A stretch of 64,000 bases of DNA, taken from the NCBI RefSeq assembly GCF_021401245.1, contig NZ_JACBFY010000004.1:530935-594934 (forward strand), written 5' to 3'. This stretch comes from Pseudacidovorax sp. NFM-22 (lineage in GTDB: Bacteria > Pseudomonadota > Gammaproteobacteria > Burkholderiales > Burkholderiaceae_C). A model generated the notes under the pieces. That model did no database searches, had not been told where the DNA came from, and worked only from the letters and a program-made list of their open reading frames with translations. Both the position numbers and the translations under genes were made by a program. Below are positions 1 through 14,149 of this stretch, piece by piece (positions within the stretch are counted from its first letter, which is position 1; each line of letters starts with the position of its first letter).

Positions 1-2265
<2,265 letters not shown>

Positions 2266-2327
2266 TTGCTTGTCGATGTCCAGGGGCCGCGCATGCCTGC
2301 TGCCGGATGGCGAATGCTGTGCGCGAG

Positions 2328-2353
2328 GTCGGCCCGCTGCGGGGCGGGCCGAC
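2328..2353 (-). terminator. Possible hairpin terminator between poxB and mutS
   Basis: A perfect 9-bp inverted repeat (GTCGGCCCG, 8-nt loop, CGGGCCGAC) lies just downstream of the poxB stop and upstream of mutS. It has no T-tract on either strand, so intrinsic termination is only a possibility; it could instead protect the poxB 3' end. Confidence 0.35.
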
Positions 2354-2388
2354 GAAGGGCGTGGATTATCGACCCGGACGCCCGGTCC

Positions 2389-4113
2389 TCAGCGCCACAG
2401 GTTCGTGCGCGCCAGCTCCACCACCTCGTCCCCGCGGCCATTGATGATGGCCTTGAGCAGGTACAGGCCGAAGCCCTTGGCCTGTTCCGCCTCGATCTTG
2501 GGCGGCAGCACCAGTTCCTGCTTGGCCGTGACCACGTCCACCAGCGCCGGGCCGTCGTGGGCGAAGGCGGCGGCCAGGGCGCCGTCCAGCTCGGCGGAGT
2601 CGGTGACGCGGATGCCGCGCACGCCCATGGCCGTCGCCATCGCCGCGAAGTCCGGGTTGGCCAGGTCGGTGCCGGTGTCCAGATAGCCGCCGGATTTCAT
2701 CTCCATGGCGACGAAACCCAGGCTGCCGTTGTTGAAGACGATCACCTTCACCGGCAGGCCCAGCTGCACCAGGCTCAGGAAGTCGCCCATCATCATGGTG
2801 AAGCCGCCGTCGCCCGAGAGCGAGACCACCTGCCGCCCCCGCGCCGCGGCCTGGGCGCCCATGGCCTGCAGCATGGCGTTGGCCATGGAGCCATGGTTGA
2901 AGGAGCCGATGAGCCGGCGCCGGCCATTCATCTTCAGGTAGCGCGCGGCCCACACCGTGGGGGTGCCCACATCGGCGGTGAAGACGGCATCGTCCGCCGC
3001 CATCGCGCTCACCCGCTGCGCCACGTACTGCGGGTGCAGCGGTCGACCCGCACCGGTGGCCACGGCCAGGTCGTCCAGGCCTTCGCGCGCCTTCGCATAG
3101 TGGGCCAGTGCGCCATCGAGGAAGCGCCGGTCGTGGTGGTCCTGGAGTCGCGGCAGCAGTGCGGCGATGGTGTCACCCACGTCGCCGACCAGACCCTGCG
3201 CCAGCGGCGCCCGGCGGCCGAGGGCGCCGGGGTCGCGGTCGATCTGCACGATGTGCGCGTCCTTGGGATAGAAGGCGCGGTAGGGAAAGTCGGTGCCCAG
3301 CATCAGCAGGGTGTCGGCGTTCTCCATGGCGTGGTAGCCGGAGGCGAAGCCGATCAGGCCGGTCATGCCCACGTCGTAGGGGTTGTCCCATTCCACATGC
3401 TCCTTGCCGCGCAGCGCATGGACGATGGGCGCCTTGAGCCGTTCGGCCAGGGCGACCACGGCATCGTGATGGCCGGCACAGCCGCTGCCGGCAAGGATGG
3501 TTATGGCCCCGCTGCCGTCCAGGTGGGCGGCGAGTTCGTCGAGCGCGGCGTCCGGCGGCACGATGCGCGGCCGCGGCGCCAGCGGGATGCGCGGCGCCTG
3601 CTCCACCGGCGAGGCGGCCAGCGCCACGTCGCCCGGGATCACCAGCACCGCCACGCCGCCCCGGCCCACGGCCGTCTGGATCGCGCGGTGCAGCACAGCC
3701 GGCATCTGCGCCGGGTTGGAGACCAGCTCCACATAGTCCGCGCATTCGCGGAACAGCTCCTGCGGATGCGTCTCCTGGAAGTAGCCCAGCCCGATCTCCG
3801 AGGAGGGAATGTGCGCCGCGATGGCCAGCACCGGCACCCGGTTGCGCTGGCAGTCGAACAGACCGTTGATCAGGTGCAGATTGCCGGGCCCGCAACTGCC
3901 GGCGCAGACCGCCAGACTGCCGGTCAGCGCCGCCTCGGCACCCGCGGCGAAGGCGGCCGATTCCTCGTGCCGCACATGCATCCATTCGATGCGGCCCAGC
4001 CGGCGCAGGCTGTCGTTGAGACCGTTGAGGCTGTCGCCCGTCACGCCCCAGATGCGCTCGACGCCGAGGTCGGCAAGGCTGTGGGCGAGGAGGTCGGCGA
4101 CGGTGAAGGGCAT
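2389..4113 (-). CDS. poxB: Ubiquinone-dependent pyruvate dehydrogenase (pyruvate oxidase)
   Basis: PoxB is a peripheral membrane flavoenzyme that decarboxylates pyruvate to acetate and CO2 with thiamine diphosphate, passing electrons to ubiquinone. The 574-residue protein has nearly the length of E. coli PoxB (572). It shares its N-terminal signature ([14 protein letters not shown], then the catalytic-Glu region [14 protein letters not shown]) and the segment [14 protein letters not shown]. The ThDP-binding GDGG...NNGS motif is near residues 440-470. The C-terminus ([19 protein letters not shown]) resembles the lipid-activated membrane-binding tail of the E. coli enzyme, which supports the oxidase over acetolactate synthase or a soluble decarboxylase. 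It stands alone, not in an evident operon. Confidence 0.93.
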   Translation of the reverse strand: MPFTVADLLAHSLADLGVERIWGVTGDSLNGLNDSLRRLGRIEWMHVRHEESAAFAAGAEAALTGSLAVCAGSCGPGNLHLINGLFDCQRNRVPVLAIAAHIPSSEIGLGYFQETHPQELFRECADYVELVSNPAQMPAVLHRAIQTAVGRGGVAVLVIPGDVALAASPVEQAPRIPLAPRPRIVPPDAALDELAAHLDGSGAITILAGSGCAGHHDAVVALAERLKAPIVHALRGKEHVEWDNPYDVGMTGLIGFASGYHAMENADTLLMLGTDFPYRAFYPKDAHIVQIDRDPGALGRRAPLAQGLVGDVGDTIAALLPRLQDHHDRRFLDGALAHYAKAREGLDDLAVATGAGRPLHPQYVAQRVSAMAADDAVFTADVGTPTVWAARYLKMNGRRRLIGSFNHGSMANAMLQAMGAQAAARGRQVVSLSGDGGFTMMMGDFLSLVQLGLPVKVIVFNNGSLGFVAMEMKSGGYLDTGTDLANPDFAAMATAMGVRGIRVTDSAELDGALAAAFAHDGPALVDVVTAKQELVLPPKIEAEQAKGFGLYLLKAIINGRGDEVVELARTNLWR

Positions 4114-4306
4114 GGCGGCTCCAAAACAAGGGTAAATACGAATGGACTCGCATTCATCCTAAGAATTTCGGCGAGGCGCTGGCGTAGGAACGGAGCGATA
4201 GCGGACCTCGATGCCTGCGGCCTGCGCCCCAAGCGGTCTGCACGGCGCGGTGCCGTCAGCGCCTCCGCCCCTGTGACGCTTGGCCGCTTGCCCCCAACGG
4301 CGCGTG

Positions 4307-4888
4307 TCAGCCCCAGCCCACGCGTCCCTGCGCCGCGTCGGTGATGGCCGCCTTCAGCGCGGACGCCGCATCGTCGACCACCTCGAAGCGAAGCCGCACG
4401 ACGCTGCCGTGGTTCACCTCCAGCAGGGCGGCGCCGGCGTGCGCCAGTTCGCGGCGGACGGTCCCTTCCAGGGCGTAGGGCACTTCGCAGCTCAGCGTGA
4501 CGCGCCGCTGCAGCGGCACGGTCTGCGCGGCCTTCAGCGCCTGTGCGACGGCGTCGGTGTAGGCGCGGACCAGCCCGCCGGCCCCAAGCTTCACGCCGCC
4601 GAAGTAACGCACGACCGTGGCCAGAACGCCTTCGAGCTCATGGTGGCGCAGCACCTCCAGCATCGGCCGGCCGGCGGTGCCCGTAGGCTCGCCATCGTCC
4701 ACGGCCGCGGACTGGCCGCCCGCCATCAAGGCCCAGCAGACGTGGGCCGCATCCGGATGCTGCGCCCGCAACTGCGCCACGATGGCCTGCGCGGCCGCCC
4801 GGTCGGGCACCGCCTGCACGCAGGCCAGGAAGCGGCTCTTGCGCACCAGCAGTTCGAAATTGGCGGGCGCCGCGATGGAGAAAGGCAT
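4307..4888 (-). CDS. YigZ/IMPACT family protein
   Basis: A 193-residue member of the YigZ (UPF0029/IMPACT) family. It has the conserved N-terminal block KSRFLA, then HPDAAHVCWA, DDGEPTGTAGRP and RYFGGVKLGAGGLVRAY. The C-terminal part fits the small ferredoxin-like domain of these proteins. The bacterial role is unknown; the eukaryotic relative IMPACT acts in translational control. I chose the ATG at 4888 (MPFSIAAP), which fits family length; an ATG 8 codons upstream (4912) is possible. The next gene starts divergently about 85 bases away. Confidence 0.85.
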   Translation of the reverse strand: MPFSIAAPANFELLVRKSRFLACVQAVPDRAAAQAIVAQLRAQHPDAAHVCWALMAGGQSAAVDDGEPTGTAGRPMLEVLRHHELEGVLATVVRYFGGVKLGAGGLVRAYTDAVAQALKAAQTVPLQRRVTLSCEVPYALEGTVRRELAHAGAALLEVNHGSVVRLRFEVVDDAASALKAAITDAAQGRVGWG

Positions 4889-4974
4889 GGGAAGGAGGGC
4901 GGCAGGCGCCATGAGGGGCGGGTCGGCGATGATGCCCCAGGCCGAATGGCGGTCGAGAGGAAAGAGAGAACAAC

Positions 4975-5325
4975 GTGATCGGAAACCTGCTGACGGCCCT
5001 GGTGGCCCTCATCCACGTCTACATCCTGGTGCTGGAGATGTTCTTCTGGGACACGCCGCGCGGCCACAAGGCCTTCGGCCTGAAACCCGAGTTCGCCCGT
5101 GCCACGCGTGTGCTGGCGGCCAACCAGGGCCTTTACAACGGCTTCCTGGCGGCGGGCCTGTTCTGGGGCCTGTGGCTCGGCGCCGCGGGCATCGCGGTCA
5201 AGCTGTTCTTCCTGGCCTGCGTGGCGGTGGCAGGGTTGTACGGCGCTGCCACGTCGAGCCGCAAGATCCTGTTCGTGCAGACGGTGCCGGCCGTGCTGGC
5301 GATGGCGGCGCTGCTGCTCGGCTGA
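4975..5325 (+). CDS. DUF1304 family small membrane protein
   Basis: A 116-residue protein made almost wholly of hydrophobic helices: four predicted membrane segments near residues 4-23, 47-67, 70-88 and 97-115. The motifs HVYILVLEMFFWDTP and ANQGLYNGFLAAGL are characteristic of DUF1304 (YqjF-like) inner-membrane proteins of unknown function. The start is a GTG at 4975 behind the purine-rich stretch GAGAGGAAAGAGAG. It is read divergently from the yigZ-like gene and is followed by a REP-like palindrome rather than another gene on its strand. Confidence 0.85.
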   Translation: MIGNLLTALVALIHVYILVLEMFFWDTPRGHKAFGLKPEFARATRVLAANQGLYNGFLAAGLFWGLWLGAAGIAVKLFFLACVAVAGLYGAATSSRKILFVQTVPAVLAMAALLLG

Positions 5326-5407
5326 GAGGGGCGGGGTTGGCACTTGCGGTGCTCCCAATGGCGTGAGGCCCGTTCGCTGCCTCGCCTCAGCCCCATGCCA
5401 TCACCCC

Positions 5408-5466
5408 CGTTCGCGCTGAGCCTGTCGAAGCGCCAGCGCGAGGCTTCGACAGGCTCAGCCCGAACG
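5408..5466. repeat. REP-like interspersed palindrome
   Basis: Two 23-nt arms, 5408-5430 and 5444-5466, are inverted copies with one mismatch, separated by 13 nt. The core reads GAGCCTGTCGAAG / CTTCGACAGGCTC. Palindromes built on this core are very common between genes in Comamonadaceae-type genomes (from general knowledge, not checked here). It sits between the convergent ends of the DUF1304 gene and trxC, so it could end transcription from both sides. Confidence 0.75.
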
Positions 5467-5504
5467 GCGTTGCGCGATCACAGGGCAATGGTGGCAGCCG
5501 TTCC

Positions 5505-5969
5505 CTACACGGCTGCTGCTCGCGCGAGCGCCTGCTGCGTCCAGCGCACGATGTCCGCGGCGCCCATCGCCCCGGGCTGGCGGGCGATCTCCCGGCCACT
5601 GACGAACAGGGCCAGCGTCGGGATGCTGCGGATGTTGAAGCGTGCGCCCAGCCCAGGCTGTGCCTCGGTATCGACCTTGGCCAGCCGCACCTGCGGCTCC
5701 AGGGTGCGGGCCGCCTGTTCGAAGGCCGGGGCCATCTGCCGGCAGGGGCCGCACCAGGGCGCCCAGAAGTCCACCAGCACCGGCAACTGACCGCGGCCCA
5801 CGTGGCGCTCGAAGGCGGCGGCATCCAGCGCCACGGGATGGCCGGTGAACAGGGGCTGGTGGCACTGGCCGCAGTCGGGCGCGCTGCCGAGCTGGGCCGT
5901 GCGCACGCGGTTGGTGGTCTGGCAGTGCGGGCAGACGACATGCAGGCTGTCAGCGGTGGCGGTGGTCAT
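5505..5969 (-). CDS. trxC: Thioredoxin 2 (zinc-binding thioredoxin TrxC)
   Basis: A 154-residue cytoplasmic disulfide reductase. Four cysteines form the N-terminal zinc ribbon typical of TrxC: CPHC at residues 13-16 and CGQC at 33-36. The thioredoxin fold follows, with active site WCGPC (Cys73 and Cys76) and the conserved cis-proline segment SIPTLALF. Both blocks are intact, so an active oxidative-stress-linked thioredoxin is expected. The start at 5969 (MTTATADS) was preferred to an ATG 9 codons upstream, because family members begin just before the zinc ribbon. An unrecognised 118-residue gene and a second thioredoxin-like gene lie upstream on the same strand. Confidence 0.92.
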   Translation of the reverse strand: MTTATADSLHVVCPHCQTTNRVRTAQLGSAPDCGQCHQPLFTGHPVALDAAAFERHVGRGQLPVLVDFWAPWCGPCRQMAPAFEQAARTLEPQVRLAKVDTEAQPGLGARFNIRSIPTLALFVSGREIARQPGAMGAADIVRWTQQALARAAAV

Positions 5970-6038
5970 GGCGGGGTGTCCTTCCTGCGGCGGCAATGGC
6001 GGTGACGGGGCGGCGTCGTGGCGGCACGGGCCGCGCAG

Positions 6039-6395
6039 TCAGGGGGCCGACGGACCTTCGGCCTTTTCGCCCGACGGGGCGGCGCCACTGCGGGCGCGAT
6101 CCTGCGCGCGGGCGATGGCGGCCCGGGCGCTCTGCTCGGCCGCGAGTGCTGCCTCCAGCGGCGCCCGGCACAGGCCGGCGTGCTGGTAGCGCAGGTTCTC
6201 GTAGATGGCCGCTGCGGCGGGCGACGCCTGCAGCAGCGGCTGCAGCACGTCCGTGTCCTGGACTTGGTCCAGCGCGGCGGCCAGCCGCTGCGCCACCAGC
6301 CGGTACTGGCCGGCATCGGGGTGGCCGCGCTCCATCCGCTCCAGATCGTGGGCGAGCAGCACGGCATGGGGGGTGTGGGTGCGAGAGGTGTTCAT
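6039..6395 (-). CDS. Hypothetical protein between two thioredoxin genes
   Basis: I do not recognise this 118-residue protein. It is rich in Ala, Gln, Arg and Leu, has no cysteine pair of note except one in AGLCRAPLE, and has no signal peptide or membrane helix. Much of it (residues 12-100) looks helical. Its position between trxC and a thioredoxin-like gene, all on the minus strand, suggests co-expression. The ATG at 6395 starts the only stretch on this strand with plausible codon bias. It may be a lineage-specific gene; moderate confidence that it is real. Confidence 0.55.
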   Translation of the reverse strand: MNTSRTHTPHAVLLAHDLERMERGHPDAGQYRLVAQRLAAALDQVQDTDVLQPLLQASPAAAAIYENLRYQHAGLCRAPLEAALAAEQSARAAIARAQDRARSGAAPSGEKAEGPSAP

Positions 6396-6471
6396 GCCCC
6401 CGAGTTTTGGGGCATGCAGGCGCTTTGCAAGAGGCGCCCCCGCGCCGCCCCCGGCCGGTTGGCGCCGTGCC

Positions 6472-6792
6472 TCAGGCCAACTGCCGCAACGGTTCCCGCA
6501 CGGCGTCGGCCGATGCGGGGCGCACCACCCGGGCCACTTCCCGGCCGTCCTTGAGGAAGACCAGCGTCGGCCATAGCTTGACGCCGAAGGCCCGGCCCAG
6601 CGGCCGGCCACTGCCGTCTTCCACCTTGATGTGGCGCAGGCCTTCCGGCGCCTCGGCCAGGGCTTCGGCAATGGCGGGCTGGGCGCCCTTGCAGATGCCG
6701 CACCAGTTGGCGCCGAATTCGAGGACGGTGGGCCCGGTGAGGGCGGCCACCTCGTCCTGGCGCAGGCTTTCGGGTTCGTAGGGTCGTGTCAT
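6472..6792 (-). CDS. Thioredoxin-family protein, WCGIC active site
   Basis: A 106-residue single-domain thioredoxin fold: the strand TVLEFGANW, active site WCGIC (Cys31, Cys34), the partner strand LRHIKVED, and the cis-proline block LWPTLVFLKDG. The CGIC dipeptide differs from the CGPC of housekeeping thioredoxins and suggests a shifted redox potential or a dedicated partner. There is no signal peptide, so it should be cytoplasmic. It lies upstream of the 118-residue gene and trxC on the same strand. Confidence 0.85.
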   Translation of the reverse strand: MTRPYEPESLRQDEVAALTGPTVLEFGANWCGICKGAQPAIAEALAEAPEGLRHIKVEDGSGRPLGRAFGVKLWPTLVFLKDGREVARVVRPASADAVREPLRQLA

Positions 6793-6907
6793 GGGGCGAG
6801 TGTGGCAGCGCTGCGCGGGCGGTGTGTGCGGCCGTGCCGGCGTGGTATGTCGGCGGGGGCGTCGGATGACGGGGCGTGAGCGGCGGGCCGCAAGGCGGGC
6901 GACGCGC

Positions 6908-8005
6908 TCAGCCGCCGCGCCGCCCCAGCTTGCGGTAGACCGTCGCCCGGCTCACGCCCAGCAGCCGCGCCGCCTCGGCGACATTGCCCTGGGCGTCGTC
7001 GACGGCCTGGCGGATCCAGGCGTCCTGCGCCTCCTTCAGCCGCGGGCGTGCGGCGACGCGGGGGCTGGCGCTGCCGCTTCGCGTGGCGCGCACCTGGGTG
7101 CGCAGGCCGCTCCAGAGCGGGACTTCGAGCGGCGCCCCGCCGCGGGTGGCGGCATCGAAGAGCAGATGCGCCGGTGCAGCGAACACCTCGTCCGCCGGCC
7201 AGGGCCCCGTGCCCTGCAGGCCCAGCAGTTGCCGCGCGAGCGCGTTCGCGCCCGTGATGCGGCCGTCGGCGTCGAGCACCAGCAGCCCGTCGCCGTCGGC
7301 GCCCTCGACCGGGGCCAGGCAGCCCGGCCAGTTCAGCTGCAGCAGCAGCGCATGGGGTTGCGCGCGCAGCAGCCGGTTGCCGATGGCCTGGACCGCGTGG
7401 CGGGCCAGGTGCTGCAGCTCGGGCCGTTCGTCCACCTGCACGCCGGTCAGGTCCAGCATGCCGATGCAGCGGCCCTGCGGGTCGAACAGCGGCGCGCCGG
7501 CGCAGGTGTAGCCACTGGTGTCGTCGAAGAAATGCTCGCCGCGGTGCAACCAGACGGGCGCCTGTTCGGCCAGGGCCGCGCCGATGGCGGTGGTGCCCAC
7601 GGCGCGTTCCGACAGGTCGACGCCGACGCGCGCGATGTCCGCGATGGCGCGCTCGTCCTGCGCCGGCAGCGTGCCCACTTCGAGCACCATGCCCTGGGCA
7701 TCGGTCAGCAGCGCGAAGTAGCGGGTGGCGGCGATGGCGCGCGAGAGCCGGTCCATGACCGGCCGGGCAGCCTCGATCAACCGCCGGCTGCCCTCGGTGG
7801 CCTGGCGCAGCCGGGGCGCCGAGACGGGCTCGAACTGCACCCGCTCGCCCGGCTGGCGGCCGGCCGCCAGGCAGCGCTGCCACGAGCGCGTGATCCAGGG
7901 TTCGATGGGGGGCGCATGGCGTCCCTGTGTGCCATGCAGCCAGTGCCCGCGCGCCAGCGCAATGGCGCCGGCACGGTCGGGCGCGGGACGGACCGGTGTC
8001 TCCAT
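6908..8005 (-). CDS. GAF/PAS/Fis-type transcriptional regulator without AAA+ domain
   Basis: A 365-residue regulator shaped like the ends of AcoR-type activators. The N-terminal part (residues about 30-60, PWITRSWQRC) matches the start of that family. A GAF domain follows, including DERAIADI, GTTAIGAAL and YTCAGAPLFDPQG. Next comes a short PAS-like region (LLVLDADGRITGAN), and a Fis-type helix-turn-helix ends the protein (GNVAEAARLLGVSRATVYRKL). No sigma-54-interacting AAA+ ATPase is present: no Walker A or GAFTGA motif is found between PAS and HTH. It is transcribed divergently from the cox-like operon and so probably controls it. The start at 8005 (METPVRP) gives the usual N-terminus. Confidence 0.85.
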   Translation of the reverse strand: METPVRPAPDRAGAIALARGHWLHGTQGRHAPPIEPWITRSWQRCLAAGRQPGERVQFEPVSAPRLRQATEGSRRLIEAARPVMDRLSRAIAATRYFALLTDAQGMVLEVGTLPAQDERAIADIARVGVDLSERAVGTTAIGAALAEQAPVWLHRGEHFFDDTSGYTCAGAPLFDPQGRCIGMLDLTGVQVDERPELQHLARHAVQAIGNRLLRAQPHALLLQLNWPGCLAPVEGADGDGLLVLDADGRITGANALARQLLGLQGTGPWPADEVFAAPAHLLFDAATRGGAPLEVPLWSGLRTQVRATRSGSASPRVAARPRLKEAQDAWIRQAVDDAQGNVAEAARLLGVSRATVYRKLGRRGG

Positions 8006-8162
8006 GAGGGGCTTTCGTGGGGGTGTTCCATTTTGAGAATTTCGGGCCCGACCGTCCATCGCGCTAGGGTTTTGCCTGAGCGCCGCCCCTGGGTGCGCGC
8101 GGAACATGCGACGCTTCGGCCCTCGTGCCGCCCAGCCATCCCCTCGAATGGAGACAGCCAGC
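8006..8162. promoter_or_regulatory. Divergent control region between regulator and coxS
   Basis: 157 bases separate the start of the regulator (minus) and coxS (plus), the only place for both promoters. The AT-richer stretch TTCCATTTTGAGAATTTC near 8027-8044 stands out from the GC-rich background and may hold an operator or promoter. I found no convincing sigma-54 -24/-12 pair and no strong sigma-70 boxes. Confidence 0.4.
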
Positions 8163-8666
8163 ATGCAGGTATCCCTCAGCGTCAATGGCCGCGCCGTCAA
8201 CGTGGACGCGCCGCCCAACACCCTTCTCGTCACGGCCATCCGCGAGCATCTGCAGCTCACGGGCACCCATGTGGGCTGCGACACCGCCCAGTGCGGCGCC
8301 TGCACGGTGCACATGAACGGTCGGGCGGTGAAGTCCTGCAACATCCTGCTGGCCCAGGCGGCCGGCGCCGACATCACCACCATCGAGGGCATCGCCCAGC
8401 CCGACGGCACGCTGCATCCGATGCAGGCCGCCTTCAAGGAATGCCATGGCCTGCAATGCGGCTTCTGCACCCCCGGCATGGTGATGAGCGCCATCGACCT
8501 GTGCCAGCAGCATCCCGGTGCCGACGAGCAGGAGATCCGCGAGCTGCTCGACGGCAACCTGTGCCGCTGCACCGGCTACCAGAACATCGTCAAGGCCGTG
8601 AAGATGGGCGGCCAGGGCATGGCCGAAGGCCAGCCCGCCACTTCGTCCGCCACCGCCACGGCCTGA
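8163..8666 (+). CDS. coxS: (2Fe-2S) small subunit of CoxS type, molybdenum hydroxylase
   Basis: A 167-residue electron-transfer subunit carrying two [2Fe-2S] clusters. The N-terminal plant-type cluster site is [15 protein letters not shown]. The C-terminal helical site has CGFCTPGM and [16 protein letters not shown]. These match CoxS, XdhA-like and related subunits. The start at 8163 has the Shine-Dalgarno GGAGA 13 bases upstream; an ATG at 8148 overlaps it and is less likely. It is the first gene of a plus-strand S-L-M order, which is the order of form II carbon-monoxide-dehydrogenase-like clusters. Confidence 0.92.
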   Translation: MQVSLSVNGRAVNVDAPPNTLLVTAIREHLQLTGTHVGCDTAQCGACTVHMNGRAVKSCNILLAQAAGADITTIEGIAQPDGTLHPMQAAFKECHGLQCGFCTPGMVMSAIDLCQQHPGADEQEIRELLDGNLCRCTGYQNIVKAVKMGGQGMAEGQPATSSATATA

Positions 8667-8683
8667 GCGAAAAGGAGTCCGCC

Positions 8684-11125
<2,442 letters not shown>

Positions 11126-11151
11126 AACCCGCGAAGGAAGGAGCCTTTTCC

Positions 11152-11943
11152 ATGTACGCATTCACCTTCGAACAGCCCGCCGCGCTCGACGACGCACTGG
11201 GCCTGGTGGCCGCTGGGGGCAAGCCCCTTGCCGGTGGCCAGACCCTGCTGGCCTCGATGAAGCTGCGCCTGTCGGCGCCCGAGCAACTGGTCGACCTGGG
11301 CCGCTGCAAGGAGCTGTCGGGCATCGGCCTGCAGAACGGCGAGCTGGTCATCGGCGCCATGACGCGCCATGCCGAGGTTGCGGTCAACCCGCAGGTGCAG
11401 AGCAGCTACCCGGCGCTGGCCGACCTGGCCTCGCGCATCGGCGACCGCCAGGTGCGGGCCATGGGCACGCTGGGCGGCTCGGTGGCCAACAACGACCCGG
11501 CGGCGTGTTACCCGAGTGCCGTGCTGGCCTCGGGCGCGACCATCGTCACCACGCAGCGCGAGATCGCGGCCGACGACTTCTTCCTGGGCCTGTTCGCCAC
11601 CGCGCTGGAGGAGGGCGAGCTGATCAAGGCGATCCGCTTCCCGGTGCCCAAGCAGGCGGCGTACGAGAAGCTGCGCCAGAAGGCCTCGCACTTCCCACTG
11701 GTGGGTGTGTTCGTGACCCGCTTCGACGACGGCGTGCGCGTGGCCGTCACCGGCGCGGGCAACGGCGTGTTCCGCCATGCGGGGCTGGAGCAGGCCCTGT
11801 CGCAGTCCTTCACGGCGCAGGCGGCTGGCGGTGTCGAGATCGACGCCAGCGAGCTCAACAGCGACCTGCACGGCACGGCGGCCTACCGCGCCAACCTGAT
11901 CAGCGTGCTGGCCCAGCGCGCGGTGATCAAGGCGAGCCGCTAA
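11152..11943 (+). CDS. coxM: FAD-binding medium subunit of CoxM type
   Basis: A 263-residue flavoprotein subunit that takes electrons from the 2Fe-2S clusters of CoxS. It starts with the conserved FTFEQPAALDDAL and has the FAD-binding loop AGGKPLAGGQTLLASMK near residues 21-37. The second flavin motif, MGTLGGSVANNDPAA, lies near residues 104-118. The length and order of blocks are as in CoxM and the FAD domain of xanthine dehydrogenases. AAGGAAGGAG precedes the start. It completes the S-L-M core enzyme; 10 bases separate it from the MoxR-type gene. Confidence 0.92.
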   Translation: MYAFTFEQPAALDDALGLVAAGGKPLAGGQTLLASMKLRLSAPEQLVDLGRCKELSGIGLQNGELVIGAMTRHAEVAVNPQVQSSYPALADLASRIGDRQVRAMGTLGGSVANNDPAACYPSAVLASGATIVTTQREIAADDFFLGLFATALEEGELIKAIRFPVPKQAAYEKLRQKASHFPLVGVFVTRFDDGVRVAVTGAGNGVFRHAGLEQALSQSFTAQAAGGVEIDASELNSDLHGTAAYRANLISVLAQRAVIKASR

Positions 11944-11953
11944 GCTCGGCACG

Positions 11954-12892
<939 letters not shown>

Positions 12893-12908
12893 GCGCAGGC
12901 TTTCAGCC

Positions 12909-14120
12909 ATGCCAGGCATCCAGCAACTCGGCGACGCACGGCGCGGCAAGCTGGCCGGCCACATGATCGGCTTCGGCCGCGCGCTGCGGCGGGCGGGCGT
13001 GCGCATCGACCCGTCGCGCATCGCGCTGGGCCTGGAGGCGGCGCTGCTGGTCGGCGTCGAGCAACGTGCCGACCTGCAGGCCGCGCTCGAGTCTGTGCTG
13101 GTCAGCCGCGAGCAGGACCGGCTGGTCTTCCGCGAACTCTTCGATGCCTGGTTCCAGGACCCGGCCCTCGCCCAGAAGATGCTGGCGCGCATGCTGCCCA
13201 ACGCCGAGGGCCGCGCCGAGCCGGTGCAGCGCCGCAACCGCGTGCGCGAGGCACTGGCCGCGCCCACCACGCTCAAGCCCGCCCCGCAGGACGAAGAAGT
13301 GCAGCTCGACGCCGCCATGAGCGCCGGCACGCGCGAACGACTGCAGCAGGCCGACTTCAACAGCCTGGGCGCTGCCGAGTACCGCCTGGTCGAGCGTCTG
13401 GCGCGCGAGAAGGCGCTGCCTGTGCACACCTATGCCTCGCGCCGGCTGCGGCCGGTGGCGCAGGCGGGTGCCTCGGCCCGCATCCACTGGCCCGGCGTGT
13501 GGCGCCAGGCCGCGCGGCACGGCGGCGAGATTCCGCGCCTGCCGCGGCAGGTCAGGCGCGCACGGCCCCGGCCGCTGCTGGTGCTGGTCGATGTCTCCGG
13601 CTCCATGGAGCGCTACGCGCGGCTGCTGCTGGCCTACCTGCATGCGGCCACGCGTCCGCTGGTGGGCGAGGGCGCGCGGCGCGACGTCTTTGCCTTCGGC
13701 ACCGGCCTGACCGACCTCACCCCCGCCTTCCGCCATGCCGACACCGACGTGATGCTGGCCGAGGCCGGTCGCGCCATCGCCGACTTCGCGGGCGGCACGC
13801 GCCTGGGCGAGGCCCTGACCCAGTTGCGCCGGCAGCATGCGCGTCGCCTGGTCGGCCGTCGCACGCTGGTGCTGCTGATCAGCGACGGGCTGGACACCGG
13901 CGAGCCGGCCGAACTGGACGCCCAGCTGCAATGGCTGCGCCGCCACACGGGCGCGCTGCTGTGGCTCAATCCCCTTCTGCGCTTCGCCGGCTATGCGCCG
14001 CTGGCGCGCGGCGCCGCACTGCTCGACCGCCATGCCGATGCCATGCTGGCCGTGCACAACCTGCAGGCGCTGGACGAGCTGGCCGACAGCCTGGCCGCGC
14101 TGCTGCGCCGACTGCGCTGA
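12909..14120 (+). CDS. coxE: VWA-domain protein, CoxE-like maturation factor
   Basis: A 403-residue cytoplasmic protein with a C-terminal von Willebrand A domain. The metal-binding MIDAS motif DVSGSM lies near residue 227, then the TxG-type site GGTRLGEAL and LLISDGLDTG. The N-terminal half is helical and Arg-rich, typical of CoxE partners of MoxR ATPases. MoxR-VWA pairs act as chaperones for metal-centre assembly, here presumably of the CoxSLM enzyme. It starts 17 bases after coxD. Confidence 0.9.
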   Translation: MPGIQQLGDARRGKLAGHMIGFGRALRRAGVRIDPSRIALGLEAALLVGVEQRADLQAALESVLVSREQDRLVFRELFDAWFQDPALAQKMLARMLPNAEGRAEPVQRRNRVREALAAPTTLKPAPQDEEVQLDAAMSAGTRERLQQADFNSLGAAEYRLVERLAREKALPVHTYASRRLRPVAQAGASARIHWPGVWRQAARHGGEIPRLPRQVRRARPRPLLVLVDVSGSMERYARLLLAYLHAATRPLVGEGARRDVFAFGTGLTDLTPAFRHADTDVMLAEAGRAIADFAGGTRLGEALTQLRRQHARRLVGRRTLVLLISDGLDTGEPAELDAQLQWLRRHTGALLWLNPLLRFAGYAPLARGAALLDRHADAMLAVHNLQALDELADSLAALLRRLR

Positions 14121-14149
14121 ATCATCATTTCTTTCCTCAGGAGACCCAC

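Noticed and set aside
8006..8162. Sigma-54 promoter for the cox-like operon
   Set aside because: No GG-N10-GC with supporting bases was found at a sensible place, and the regulator has no AAA+ domain.
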